From Heligmosomoides polygyrus polygyrus (lineage: Eukaryota; Nematoda; Chromadorea; Rhabditida; Heligmosomidae), in the NCBI GenBank assembly GCA_947396885.1, contig OX377206.1, forward strand, positions 12,709,466 to 12,773,465: DNA of 64,000 bases, in the 5' to 3' direction. Numbering within the stretch: the stretch's first letter is position 1; each line of letters begins with the position of its first letter. The translations under genes and the position numbers were made by a program. Below the pieces are notes generated by a model that saw only the letters and a program-made list of their open reading frames with translations, was not told the origin of the DNA and ran no database searches. Positions 33,051-44,200 of this stretch are shown here, piece after piece.

Positions 33051-33481
33051 AAACCAAGGCTCTCTATTTGCGCTTTCATGTGTGCTAGTTTTCCAACAAT
33101 GTCTATCTGCACCATATCACTTCTCTGGGAATAAAAGTCCTGTCTTGTCTTTCCTTTTAGTCAACAGCTATGGTACAAATCTATGAAACAAAATAAAACC
33201 CAAGCGATTGTCAACCCAACAGCATCTTACAAAGCCAGTGAGGAACAATCTTCTCTCTGGCAAGGAATTACCACTTCTTCTTCGTTGAACGCGCAATCCG
33301 CGACTGTAGAGAAATGTCCTGAGTGAACATCGGCGTACCCAGCTGCCACCCACGCGTATCACAGACATAGAAAGGTCCCGTTTTCACAATACATAGCGTC
33401 CAGGAGGAGTCCTTTTATAGCATCCGCCACCGCAATCTCTCTCATTGTGGGAATATCGTTTGAAATAAAATCGTTATCGTT

Positions 33482-33511
33482 TGAACGTGTTGTCGGCCGA
33501 CAACACGTTCA
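33482..33511. repeat. Perfect 30 bp palindrome
   Basis: The half-site TGAACGTGTTGTCGG is followed directly by its reverse complement. With one mismatch the arms extend to about 22 bp each (ATATCGTT outward). Strong cruciform potential or a dimeric-protein binding site. Confidence 0.85.
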
Positions 33512-33689
33512 CACGATATTTTTAGCACAGTCATGTACCCATATGGCCCGGGTCCATAATATTCAACCGTAAGGTATGCGTATTTGTGTGCGGTTACGGT
33601 ATTAAAGGCGATATGGTATGATATGGCGGTGGTGGAGATACGCTTTATTGAAAAACTAGCATTTATGAAGGCGCAAATGGGCAGTCTTG

Positions 33690-34040
33690 CTTTGTTGTAA
33701 ATATTGATGGTCTAAAATTGACTCCTGTGCGCTTGAGAAAGCGTAATAATAACAACAAACAAATATGTGCAAAAATTTCGGAAGTACGCGGACTCGAACT
33801 TTAAACCATGGTGTGCTCCCATGACGCGTCCCTCCTACCAGCTGCGCCACCGAGGCACACGATGTGGAGTGTCGTAGGGTTGATGGTAGTTGAGCGCACG
33901 CTACCAGACCTCCTTTTCAGGTCTTCGAAAAAGCGTTCAGCAAAAACTAAGCGCGGTTCCGGATTGCGCTCACAGGGCCCTACATACATCCTGCCAAAAT
34001 AGCATCGCAAAAGCTCACCTTGAGTTGGGAACCTTTCCTT
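33690..34040 (-). mobile_element. tRNA-core SINE, family 2, copy 2 (inverted)
   Basis: Minus-strand match to 32712-33050: A-box TGGCGCAGCTGGTAGG and B-box AGTTCGAGTCC, flanked by 'GACCTGAAAAGGAGGTCTG' and 'TAGGGCCCTGTGAGCG'-type sequence. Together with copy 1 it forms a 1.3 kb inverted repeat. Confidence 0.72.
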
Positions 34041-34530
34041 GTAACAATCATGCCACCACGACTTGGTGAGAATGCCTCCTTTACCAAAAACCTATGGAAC
34101 ATTGCTAAGGAAAGTAGACGCCACCTTTTCTCCATAAAATATGAATATTAACTAATTTGATGGTGACATTGCTGCAAGGCCAACAAGCTTTGTAAAGACA
34201 CCTGTATCAGAATTGTAAAAGCCAACTCATCAAAAACCAGTCCTGAACATAAAGGGAAACACTCCATACCTAATACGGCTGTCGACACGGCGTTCGGCGG
34301 CAGAGGCTCATTTGGAGGAATTACGAGACGTGTGGTACTCGAGGTGACGGCGTCGCGGGCGGCACGAGAGTGTTCGTTATTAGCGTGAGATCGTCGTCGA
34401 ACGGATTTGGCTCGTTCAGAGACGATACGTGAGCTCTATTCTGAAATACGAACGTTCCAGGAAAGACATAGCAGACACACTTCAGACTGTACCATGCATA
34501 AAAATCTACGACCAGCGCGTTGGCTTTCGG
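34041..34530. other. No recognised gene
   Basis: Nothing recognised. Confidence 0.35.
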
Positions 34531-34531
34531 A

Positions 34532-35375
34532 TTAACACATTGACGACAGTATGAGCCACCGGTGGCTCATACCTTTTCGAGCTATTTGTTGTACTCTGCC
34601 GTCGGTCTTTTTATAGATGTTTCCTCTGTTTCCTACTTAATTTTGATAGGAGAATATCCTACAGAAATAAGCAAGAAAATTGTCTTTGCTTTCGTTAGAT
34701 ATATCGAATTAAAAAATTTTACTAGGAAGAAGACCAATTTTATAATAAAATCAATTCAAGTCGGTATTTTTCACCCCAACCTTGCCCAAGGGGGTTATTT
34801 GGGCTGGTGATCACGAATCTGACATCCCTTTTCAAAATTTGGGGCGATTACGGTAGGTTACGGTAAGTACGGGTGAGTAAGGCTGTCGGGGTCATGGTCA
34901 CCGATTTCGCCCAAACTTCGCCTATGGGGTGCTAATCACGAATCCGACATCCGTTTTGGTATTACGGAAGACTAAGGTAGGTTACGGTAGGTATGGTGAC
35001 TGAGGCTGTCGGCGATTACCCGTACCTACCGTAGCCTACCGTACTCCACTGTATTACCAAAAACGGATGTCAGACTCGTGATTAGCACGCCAAATAACCC
35101 CCTTGAGGCGACGGTTGGGGGAAGCAGTGATCATGACCTCGGCAGCATTAGTCACCCGTACCTACCGCAATCTATCGTAATCGGCCGAAATTTCATAAAT
35201 GGATATCACATTCGTGATCAACACCCTAAATAACCGCTCTGTCCGAAGTTTGATAAGAAAAAACACATAAGACAAAAAAGTGGCCCACGAGGGACATTAT
35301 GAGCCACCTGTGGCCCATAGCGCGCGGGTGTCCCAGGCGGCTTCCTGCCGCAAAGCGCGATTGTCATCAATGTGT
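34532..35375. mobile_element. piggyBac-like palindromic non-autonomous element, copy 1
   Basis: Starts TTAA-CACATTGACGACA and ends TGTCATCAATGTG. Just inside lies a hairpin GAGCCACCGGTGGCTC. The interior consists of inverted arrays of 'ACGGTAGGTTACGGTAGGTACGGG' and its complement, interspersed with 'GGGGTGCTGATCACGAATC'. The TTAA at the right end is lost, but it is present on both sides of the sister copy at 45609. Confidence 0.65.
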
Positions 35376-36055
35376 CCATTTCTGATATTTCTCTCACTGG
35401 CAAATTATAAAAAAGAAGAAAGAAAATGACCTCACTATGATCACGATCGGAGGGAGCGGGACTTTCAGTCTGGTCGATCTTCGTTATCACCACGTGGGAG
35501 TAAGCAACCAGCGCGAGCTCGCAGAAGGTCTGCTAGAGAAGGTCCTTGTCGCATGAAACCTGCAAGAGGATATGGAACTGATTTTTAGAGCAACGTTCTC
35601 CAAAGTTCTGATCTAACATCTTCACTTGATGTTGTGATCCTTTAACGGTTCCATCAGGATGAAGTCTCATCCATTATTATGCACACGTTTTCGAGTTTAA
35701 ACAAAAAAAAAATTCCAACTGTTTCCTTTGTAAAAGGGAAAGGTCCATAAAAATTTGTTTACCCGGCAACACTTTCTGTGTTTCGATCAATGGGGCAATG
35801 AGCTGAACACTGCTTGACCTCACACTGGTTGTTTTTCGAAAGGCACTTCTTAGAATGGCAACACAAAGTTGGGCTTCCAACAATGGGAAATGTGGTGGCT
35901 GTTTAGTAACTAGGACACTATCTCGAACAGGAGACTTGAAAAGTGGAAATTACCTTAAACGCACTTGAACAGCTGTCAGTGCCCCGAATCAGGCATAAAA
36001 GAAAACCAAAACAATAGTAATAATCGTTCCCACCATTTAAAAACATGTCTTAAGT
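35376..36055. other. No recognised gene
   Basis: Nothing recognised. Confidence 0.35.
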
Positions 36056-36061
36056 TTAATG

Positions 36062-36335
36062 CATGGTGCAGGGGGGAGGGGCACTATGCACGGCAGCACG
36101 GTTGTGATCCAAAACTCTATTTGCTTTGGAAAAAAACCGCAAGCCGCTATCCACTAATTGATTAAGGTAATAACGTTGCTTTAATTAGTCTTCGTGGTTT
36201 TCTAGTATTCTAATTTGTTCCAGGTTTATTCGATTTACTGTGGTTCATTGCCGCCTTCCCCCCCCCCTCGACTAGGAAACCAATTTAGAAGACTGATTTC
36301 GGTATTGGAAGAACAGTAATTTATAAGGCGAGCAT

Positions 36336-36366
<31 letters not shown>

Positions 36367-36443
36367 TTCATGTGTTTTTGTGCATTTTGTTTTTGTTTAA
36401 AATTGAAAAGGACTGCCCCACCCCCGTCTAGGATTGCACCACT
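36062..36443 (+). repeat. Interspersed repeat R1, copy 2
   Basis: About 80% identical to 12561-12935. An (ATTT)n microsatellite (36335-36369) sits inside it. Confidence 0.7.
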
Positions 36444-37626
36444 TTCAGCTCCCAGTTTACAGTCATTAAAGGTATTCGTCATGACGAAGATACTCCAGAG
36501 CATCGAAAGAGAACAGATGGGCTGCAAGCGGCAGATGCCTTCTACGGAGCAGTAGAACATTCGAAGCACTGCGAACACGCTAGCAACGTTATGAATAGCC
36601 GCTGTCACAAAGCGTCCGTACAAGCCCACCACATCCCGTTCTGTGCTCATTCCGTAGCAGCGTTCCCTTGATTTAGTACGCACTGAGGAAGTCTAACATG
36701 ACAGAAAATTAGGCAGCTGTATGAACACGATCAATGCCAGAGTGTGGGATTTGATCGACACCTTCTGCGATCAAGTGCTCGCAATCGACTTGAACCAAAC
36801 TAAATCACCACAGAAACTACCTTCTATTTTATCCAGCTGAATTCCAAGGACGTCGCAAGCATCGCTGTTTATCCACTCTTCGGTCCGGTTCACCTGAAGG
36901 TCATGCGAATTCGAAAACTAGAAGAAAACAAATCGAGAAAATCGAGACACGGATGCACCGTACAAGAGCAGCGGGTGCGCACGAATGCTCAGACTACACT
37001 TTAACGAACAATGCAATGACGTGTAGAAGGGAATCGACGACATGGAGACTCCAGGAAGCGGAACAATGGGCCGAGACAAGATCGCGAGAATTCGCATCCA
37101 GCCAGCCAGCCGGGTCGCGCTGCAGTTTAAAGGACGGCGCGCGCGAGAATCGCGCGCCGAATTACGGCGACATGGAATTGCGGTCGGTTTTTACAATTCA
37201 CTCTCATTATTTTGCTGGTACTGGGGTACTTACCATTAGTGTACCGCACTTGTCTCACTCGTCTTCTCTCACCTGTCAATCTTGTCCGGATAGGTCTACT
37301 AGAGGTAAAAATGGGAAAAACGAATATCATAGTCGTTTTTTGCGGAAATTCTTTATAAGCCGTTGATGCAATCCCAATCGAAGGGGGGGGGGGTGGGGAA
37401 TACATTATGAATTGTTGTGGTCGCCCCCTTTTCAGGCTAAAATTGTTCCGTACCTGACTTTATCTCCGAGTTTCCTGTTCACCCCGAGATTTTTCTATGC
37501 TATCTCGAAACGATTCCTTCCAGAGTTAGAGTCCCTTTCCAGTGTTGCTTACGATGACGTCAAATCCCAAGAGGTAGTTTCCTCCCCACCATTGTAGTGG
37601 ACTACCTCCTGATTCATCATTTTTAG
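36444..37626. other. No recognised gene
   Basis: Short GC-rich inverted motifs near 37130-37160 (GGCGCGCGCGAG / CGCGCGCC) and a G run near 37383-37393. No gene is recognised upstream of the probable PRC1 N-terminal exon. Confidence 0.35.
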
Positions 37627-37735
37627 GTTTTATATTGATGGCCCGAACCGCGAAATAGAGGACAATGTCAGAGGGGCTTTTGCAAGACTTAACGAACTTT
37701 GGGATGAGATACATATGCGTGAATACGACCGGTCG
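37627..37735 (+). CDS. Probable N-terminal exon of the PRC1/SPD-1-like gene
   Basis: Acceptor TTTTTAG at 37626 and donor GTAATT at 37736. The frame NREIEDNVRGAFARLNELWD followed by EIHMREYDRS matches the dimerisation helix that opens animal PRC1 proteins, where a conserved Leu-x-x-Leu/Ile-Trp segment sits near residue 20. It lies 3.5 kb upstream of the next certain exon at 41219, and about 35 residues of the family alignment between them are not located. Assignment to the same gene is inference from strand, order and similarity. The first coding exon with ATG is not identified. Confidence 0.5.
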
Positions 37736-38718
37736 GTAATTCAATTCAATCTGCAGTTGCCTTTTTTTAGCGAGCGAACTTGGTGTCAACCGAGTGCTTT
37801 CAGAGTTATGCGAGTTACGGCTGTGTTTCGGCAGTTCGGCACATCCCACATATTGCTGGTATTGCAGGCCCTGGTATGTTTCGCCGAATATTTTCGCTTG
37901 CATTTTTCAGCCACACTTGTTTCACTATTTTGGAACAAATCTAAATTGAAATCTGAAGAATGATGTAAATAAGAGTACTCTTGCTGCATTGCCACTGCCG
38001 AGAAGTTTTGAGTGGGAAGCAATTGTGGTTCTCTCTGACTAACGGGGTACGCAACCTCGAGCACATCATGCGGTCTTTGCCGCACTATACGAAAGGCCAC
38101 TATAAATCGGAACATGGCTGGCAAAATTTCTCGCGCGGTCGCGGCGCGGCTGCAAACGTCACGGTGGAGCAGAGAAACCGGCATCTTTATGACTTGGTGC
38201 TCTTGGCGGTTGTTGCGAGTTATGCTCCACATTACTAATCCTTTGAAATCTTCGAGGTAGAGTAAACTACCACACATATGGATATAGGAGCATGCTGGCA
38301 AGCGTATTGTTTCGCAATGAATTTCAACTAGAGGCCGTTGTTCCACAACAATTGGACAGGGCGATATCATACCAGCAGAGACGTGAAATGGTATATTTAG
38401 CGTCACTATCTAGTTCAAGTGCTGCTGTGTTCTGCTGGAGTACATACGGGTGGCCAGTCAGGCTCCATTGTACGGGCGAAGAATCCCGGGCAGCCAGCAG
38501 TCCGCACAGGCACGAACACATCCCGGACACTGCATGAGCATGCGGCTCTCCTGCACAAGGAACGAGTCGACCCGACACAGCAGGAGCAAGGAGTCCATCC
38601 CTTGCATCCCACCTGCGTCTCTGGGCAGTACACAGTCGCATTTGGTTCGCGTTTCATACCCCTATCTACCAGCAGGGGACGCGCCACGTGGCCCTGCGAC
38701 AAGCGGCCCGAGATCCAT

Positions 38719-38853
38719 CTTAGCCCTAGTTTATACTTGCGTCGCTGCGCGGCGCGGCATCATGGTCGGGATGGATATCGATCGCGCGGCGCGGTAAATC
38801 GGTATCTATAGCATGATGCCGCGCCGCGTGGCAGCACAAGTATAAACTAGGGC
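38719..38853. mobile_element. Short MITE with perfect 18 bp TIRs
   Basis: AGCCCTAGTTTATACTTG at the left and CAAGTATAAACTAGGGCT at the right. The interior is GC-rich and largely palindromic (GCGGCGCGGCATCATG against CATGATGCCGCGCCGCG). Non-coding. Confidence 0.8.
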
Positions 38854-39200
38854 TTTAGGGCCTGTCCATATTTTGCGACAGCAGCGACAAGAGCGACGAC
38901 AGCGCCGGCGCTCAAGTATGAACACTTTTTGGCGGCGCGCGCTCGGTTTTAGTCGATTTGCATGTTTTGCACGGGCGACGGAAGCGACGGCAGCGCAGCG
39001 CGAGTAGCGCGCGGCGTGCGTAGCACGCGGAAGTTTGAACAGGCGATTAAAGCGACAAGAGCGACAACAGCAACTGGAGCGACAACGCCGGCGTTGGAGT
39101 ATGAACATTTCTCGGCGGCGCACATTCGGTTTTAATCGATATGCATGTTTTGCACGGGCGACGAACTTCTCTTATCGTGAAGTATGAACAGCCCCTAACA
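38854..39200. mobile_element. MITE adjoining the previous one, with internal duplication
   Basis: Ends TTAGGGCCTGTCCATA and, inverted, TTAGGGGCTGTTCATACTTC. Two internal copies of a ~110 bp block ('AGCGACAA.AGCGACA', 'GCCGGCG', 'AGTATGAACA', 'CGGTTTTA.TCGAT.TGCATGTTTTGCACGGGCGACG') lie in direct orientation. The terminal motif recurs near 51400-51475. Confidence 0.6.
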
Positions 39201-39329
39201 AGGGAGCACGAAGGCTCTCTATCGAGGAGGATCACAGCAGCACTAAAAGGCCTTATTCACGTGACTCCAAAGAAACTCCCACTTCTACAGCGATGGGAAG
39301 GACGAGTACGGAGAGACTGCTAAATCTCA

Positions 39330-39620
39330 GTGCCTAAAGCCGCGTGCACACTTTGCAGCGGGCAGCGGGCAGTGGAATGTGGGCGGAGCTGGTTTCGCAC
39401 ACTGCGGCACTGTTGGAGTGTGCCGCGGCCGCACGCAGCGACAGTGAGGAATGCCCGGGTCATTCCTCGCTGCCACTGCTGCTGCGGCCGCTGCCGGCAG
39501 CACTGCGGCAGCGAAAGTGTGCACACCCCTTCACTGCTTCCTCCGCTGCCGCAATGTGACTCCGCCTCTCCGCGCTATGCTTCAGCGTGGCTGCCGCATT
39601 GCCGCAGCTTAACCAGGCTG
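39330..39620. repeat. GC-rich CTGCCGC/GCGGCAG inverted-repeat block
   Basis: Dense GCAGCGG/CCGCTGC motifs. GTGCACACTTTGCAGCGGGC (39348) and its near complement (GCGGCAGCGAAAGTGTGCAC, 39503-39522) bracket about 170 bp. Probably a MITE. Open frames here are shadows of the composition. Confidence 0.5.
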
Positions 39621-39624
39621 CGCA

Positions 39625-40230
39625 AATTGGGAAGGACTAGGACGACGATCTGTACTTATAACGCCCGCACGCTCGCATCGGAAGCATCCGTCGAGGACCT
39701 GATGATGCAAGCCAGGAAGTCAAATACGGCGTAATCGGATTACCCGGGACGAGAAGACACCATCCCCTACGCCGCCTACGACTCCGGAGAAGAACTGTTC
39801 CTCGGAACATGGGACAGCAGGGGAGTAGGCGTCATCAACACGCACTTGGCATGAGCATCGATTCGTACGAGTCTCTGACAAGCCGAATCGGACGTCTGCT
39901 ACTGAAGCGATGTGGCTCCGCCAGCTTTGACTGTGTTCGTCGCGTATACCCCAACATCGGACTACGATGACAAGGAGGTCGAAGCCTTCTACGTGGAGCT
40001 GGAGAAGTTCTATAAGGAAGATCACACCTTCTACAAGGTGATCGTCGGCCAGACTTCAACGCCAAGATCGGACCACAAAGAACTTCACATCGAAGCCCTT
40101 TAATTGAGTTTGGAGTGGAACGGACAAAGTGAAAGCGCTGCCTTCCCCATGTCGAAAACTCACAGTTCCAGAAGCCTCCCGCCGTACGAGGTGGCTTCCA
40201 AAAAACCGATTTATAATGGCGTTTCACGCC
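39625..40230 (+). pseudogene. RTE retrotransposon endonuclease (EEP) fragment
   Basis: Successive frames carry ICTYNARTLASEASVEDLMM, GLPGREDTIPYAAYDSGEEL, FLGTWDSRGVG and PALTVFVAYTPTSDYDDKEV. These are the N-terminal AP-endonuclease/EEP domain of the nematode RTE family whose RT half is at 42960-45005. Several frameshifts and stops (39730, 39853 and 40027) make it dead. Located in the PRC1 intron. Confidence 0.8.
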
Positions 40231-40622
40231 ACGTGGCTTGGGTGACGTTGAGGTAGAGATATTGCTTCACGAATGGTTCGTGAGGGGTTCGACTATTGCA
40301 CTTTGCGGCTATCATGGATTTTTACTCTTTGGTCGAGTTTTCATGGAGGAATCCCACCTGCACGTTTTCACAGCTTTGCGCGCTACGTTCCTTTTACTAC
40401 TCTCTCCTTTTTTCGGGGTTAGGCGAAATCGGTTATGCTTACTCTCCCGCACCACCTTTCTCTAAAAAGATCATCACAGCATAGTAGGAGTCATAAAACG
40501 TACAAATGGCTTTCTGAAGCGAAGCTCAGTAGAAGAATCGAAGTTGCGGCAGAGTACACGGATTGAGTAGAGCGGGGGCGATTTAGAAATTTGAGTACTT
40601 TCTCCTCGTTTCCGTCAAAGAT

Positions 40623-41041
40623 TCGGGGCACTATTGTACTTTCACGACTCCAGCGGTCGAGGAGAGGTAAAAAAAATCTCCCAAACTTCGCCCGACCAGG
40701 GGTTTATATGGGGTGCTGATCACGAGTCTGTCCTCCGTTTTCGAAATTTCGGCCGATTACGGTAGGTTGCGGTAGGTGCGGGTGACTAAGGCTGCCAAGT
40801 TCATAATGAACGAAAAAGAGATGTCAGATTCGTGATCAGCACCCAAAAAGCTCCCTAGACGAAGTTTGGAGTGACTGTGACCTTAGACAGCCGTACCTAC
40901 CGTAACCTACCGTAATCAGCCGAAATTTCAAAAAAGGATGTCAGATTCGTCATCAGCACCCCAACTAACTCTATCCCTCCCTCCCTAGGCGAAGTTTGGG
41001 CGAAAATTATTTTCTACGCCGTGAAAGTACAATAGTGCCGG
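40623..41041. mobile_element. Palindromic element related to the CGGTAGGT family
   Basis: Ends GGCACTATTGTACTTTCACG and its reverse complement. The inside carries the same 'TTACGGTAGGTTGCGGTAGG' and 'GGGGTGCTGATCACGAGTC' arrays as 34532-35375, inverted about the centre. About 419 bp, non-coding. Confidence 0.7.
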
Positions 41042-41218
41042 ATTCGGCAAAAACACACATGTTAGGACCTAATTAGAGATTGAGGATTCTCATTATACCA
41101 ATCGTCTTTGCCGTTCAGGCGTAATGCTGGAGCAACTTCGTAATTATTCAAAAGCTTATTTCTTGCTTATACACCCGCTTTTTTCATTGGTCTTGCCTGA
41201 AATATAACACTTGCTCAG

Positions 41219-44200
41219 ATTGCATCAGAAGAGACTATGGTGGCCGGTGTAGCAAAAGAGATCAAGTTCGGAACGTTGGAAATCAACAAGATGCGATCTC
41301 AGCTTGGAATGGAGCCGTGGCAGAACACGAGCGCGCCACCTGGATCAATTGAACTGGTACTTTCGTTGCCCGATAATTGCTTGCCGTTTCGTACAGAAAA
41401 GCTGTGGAAAAATCTGTTTTTATTTTAATCATTTATGTGTGCCCTCATTTCCAGCGAAACTCCATCAGCAGTGAGCTCAAGAGGCTACGACCTCTGTATG
41501 AAAAACGTCGCAAGGAGCAGAATGAGCTTGCTGATCGTGTTCGCCTGCTCCTGTTCCGCCTAGGAATAGAGGACTACAACCTCGTTTCAGCAAGCGACGG
41601 CGTAAGAATCTGTATATCTTCTTTGCACTGCATTTGTAGCAATTTTTCAAAACCTGTTTTCGTACGACCGTTAGTAGGCAATTATTTGCAACCGCAGCTA
41701 GAAGACGCGATTCCGTGCGGACCGTAGGTTTGCGCTGAGGCCATGTGCCCAGTCATGGTCAACCGAGCGGTTATAGACTTTTTTGCGAAGGATAAAACTC
41801 TGAAAAGGAGAGCCTCCAAACTAGCGGTGGGCTTTTGCAATGCAATTTCTACAGGATGTAGGGTCCCGTGTGGGGAGTCCAAAACCATAGTTACTTTTTT
41901 TTCAGAATGCTCTTCTGTGGTCGAAAAAAGGTGTGTGAAGACGTGAGCGCGAAGTTCATCACGCCCTGCTGCCACCTAGCCCGATGTGGTCCGTTGGCGT
42001 AGTGGTAGTGGGGTTCCCTCTCGGGCGCACCGAGCGGGTTTGATGGTTTGGTTCCCGGTGTCGCCAATGCTTTTGCACTCATCGGATCGTTATTATTATG
42101 GGCTTGCGTGATCACAGGAGTCAATTTGTACACGATTAATACATTTAGTATTTAAACCTAGCCTTTTTGGGCTTTCATTTGAGCTACCTCTTAATGGATC
42201 GTATTTGCACTGTATCATTCTATTCTATTAGATTGCTAACATCAAACAAAATTTTCTTGCTCACATGTAGTAACTGTGTTTATTGCTGACAATGATAACA
42301 ACAATTATGATATAGATCTATGAAACATTTAAAACATAATTGCTTATCACATCAGAAGCATCTTACAAACGCTAGGTGCGAACGATCGTCCGGGTGAAAA
42401 GGACATTGGGATGTATCCTACTCCGGGGGGGGGGGGGGGACACATAACTGAAGAGCATGTAATAAATCGACTTGCGACTTACCGACCAGCTCCTGCAGAA
42501 GAAGAAGTGACCTGAATGAAACAAAAAAGAAACGAACAGACAAACAAAAAATCGCCGCGGTTTTACAACCGCCTCGGCGGGCAAGGAGCAACAGCAATGG
42601 AGGCTTGCCGCGTGCTACCACCGTCTGACATGTTATAACCAGGGTCTAACATGGTGAGGAGGGCGCATAGCTTTGCCTGCTTACAATTGCGACGAAAAAA
42701 GTGTAATTTTTTCGCTTTTTTTGTGAATTTTTCTAGATTAGGTCCTATTTTGTTCTGCAGGAGCCGCTCGGTAAGTCTTAAGTCGATCTATTACATGCTT
42801 TTTAGTTATGCGCCTCCCCCCCCCCGGACTAGGATAGATCCGGACATTTTATTGTTAATGTTAAGTTTTTGCCGATAGCAAACCAGATTCGTACTTATCC
42901 CGTGAAGGTTATGTGTTTGTCTTCATTTACGGTACCGTTCTTCTTCAGCGTTTGTCCCGCTTAGTTGCGGGTTCGCGTTCCTGGAATTTTGGCGCCACTT
43001 CCCGATCAAATGCCTCATCTGGGGGCAACCTAGCCACCTTCATGTCCTGATGCAGCGTATCAAGCCACCGCTGTTTTGGTCACCCTCGTGGTCGCCTACC
43101 GGGCACATCAAGGTTAGGACCATTCTTTCGGACAGTGTCATTATTTGTGCGAAGGACGTGGCAACCATCGCAGACGAGCTTTGCGCATCTTCTCAAATGT
43201 CGGGGTCACACCGAACCTCTGCCGTAAGGAGTTGTTGCGTACTCGATCCAAACGCGGCCGTCCACCGCAGCATCTTCGTTTCCATTACGCTGAGGTGCCT
43301 TTCAATTTCTTTGGTAACGGGCCAGCACTCAGTTCCGTGAATAGCTACAGGTCGGACGACTGCTCTGTAGATCTTCGACTTTATACGCTCTGGTATCTTC
43401 TTGTCGCAGAGCACTCCCGTCAGTGAGCGCCATTTGGACCACGCTGCATTCACGCGTGAGTTGGCTTCAACGAGTAAACCTCCATCGGACGCGATTGCTG
43501 ATCCCAAGTACTTGAATACCGAAGCACGTGGCAGCTCAATGCCATTGACCTTAATGGAGCTGGACTCATCTTCGTCAGTCGCCATATACTCGGTCTTCTT
43601 CACATTAAGCTTGAGTGCAAATCTCTCCAAGCGATCGCATCATGCTTGTTTGCCGCTGGAGTTCAATCTTATCTTTGCTAGCGAGCATTACAACATCAGC
43701 ATAAAGCAGCGTCCAAGGGACTAGCTGCTGAAGATCACGCGATATGGCATCCATAACGACGACGAAGAGTAAAGAGGAAGGCGCATACCCTTGATATACT
43801 CCGACAGGAACTCCACCGACGTACTTGCTGCAGCTTGCGCTCGATTCTTTGGTAAGAGTATTCGCACTCACTCTATGTGCTCTTCGGGGACTCCATGTTC
43901 TCGTAAGGCATACCATATCACTTCACGCGGAACGCGATCAAAGGCCTTCTTCAAATCCAAGAAGGCAAGTTGCACCGGCTTCTGTTTCTCCCGGTGTTTT
44001 CTATCAGAAGACGAACGGCGTGTATGGCATCGACCATGTCCCAACCAGACACAAAGCCGCACTGGTTGGTAGAGAACTAGACGATATCACGAATGCACCC
44101 GTTGGCAGTCCGCTCGAAGATCTTCATGTTATGCGAAAGCAATCGGATTGGACGGTAGTTTGTGCAGTATGCCGGACTGCCCTTCTTTTTCCAAATCGGG

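Noticed and set aside
42000..42070. Functional tRNA gene at 42.0 kb
   Set aside because: The B box and T arm are degenerate and the segment is the core of a dispersed SINE.
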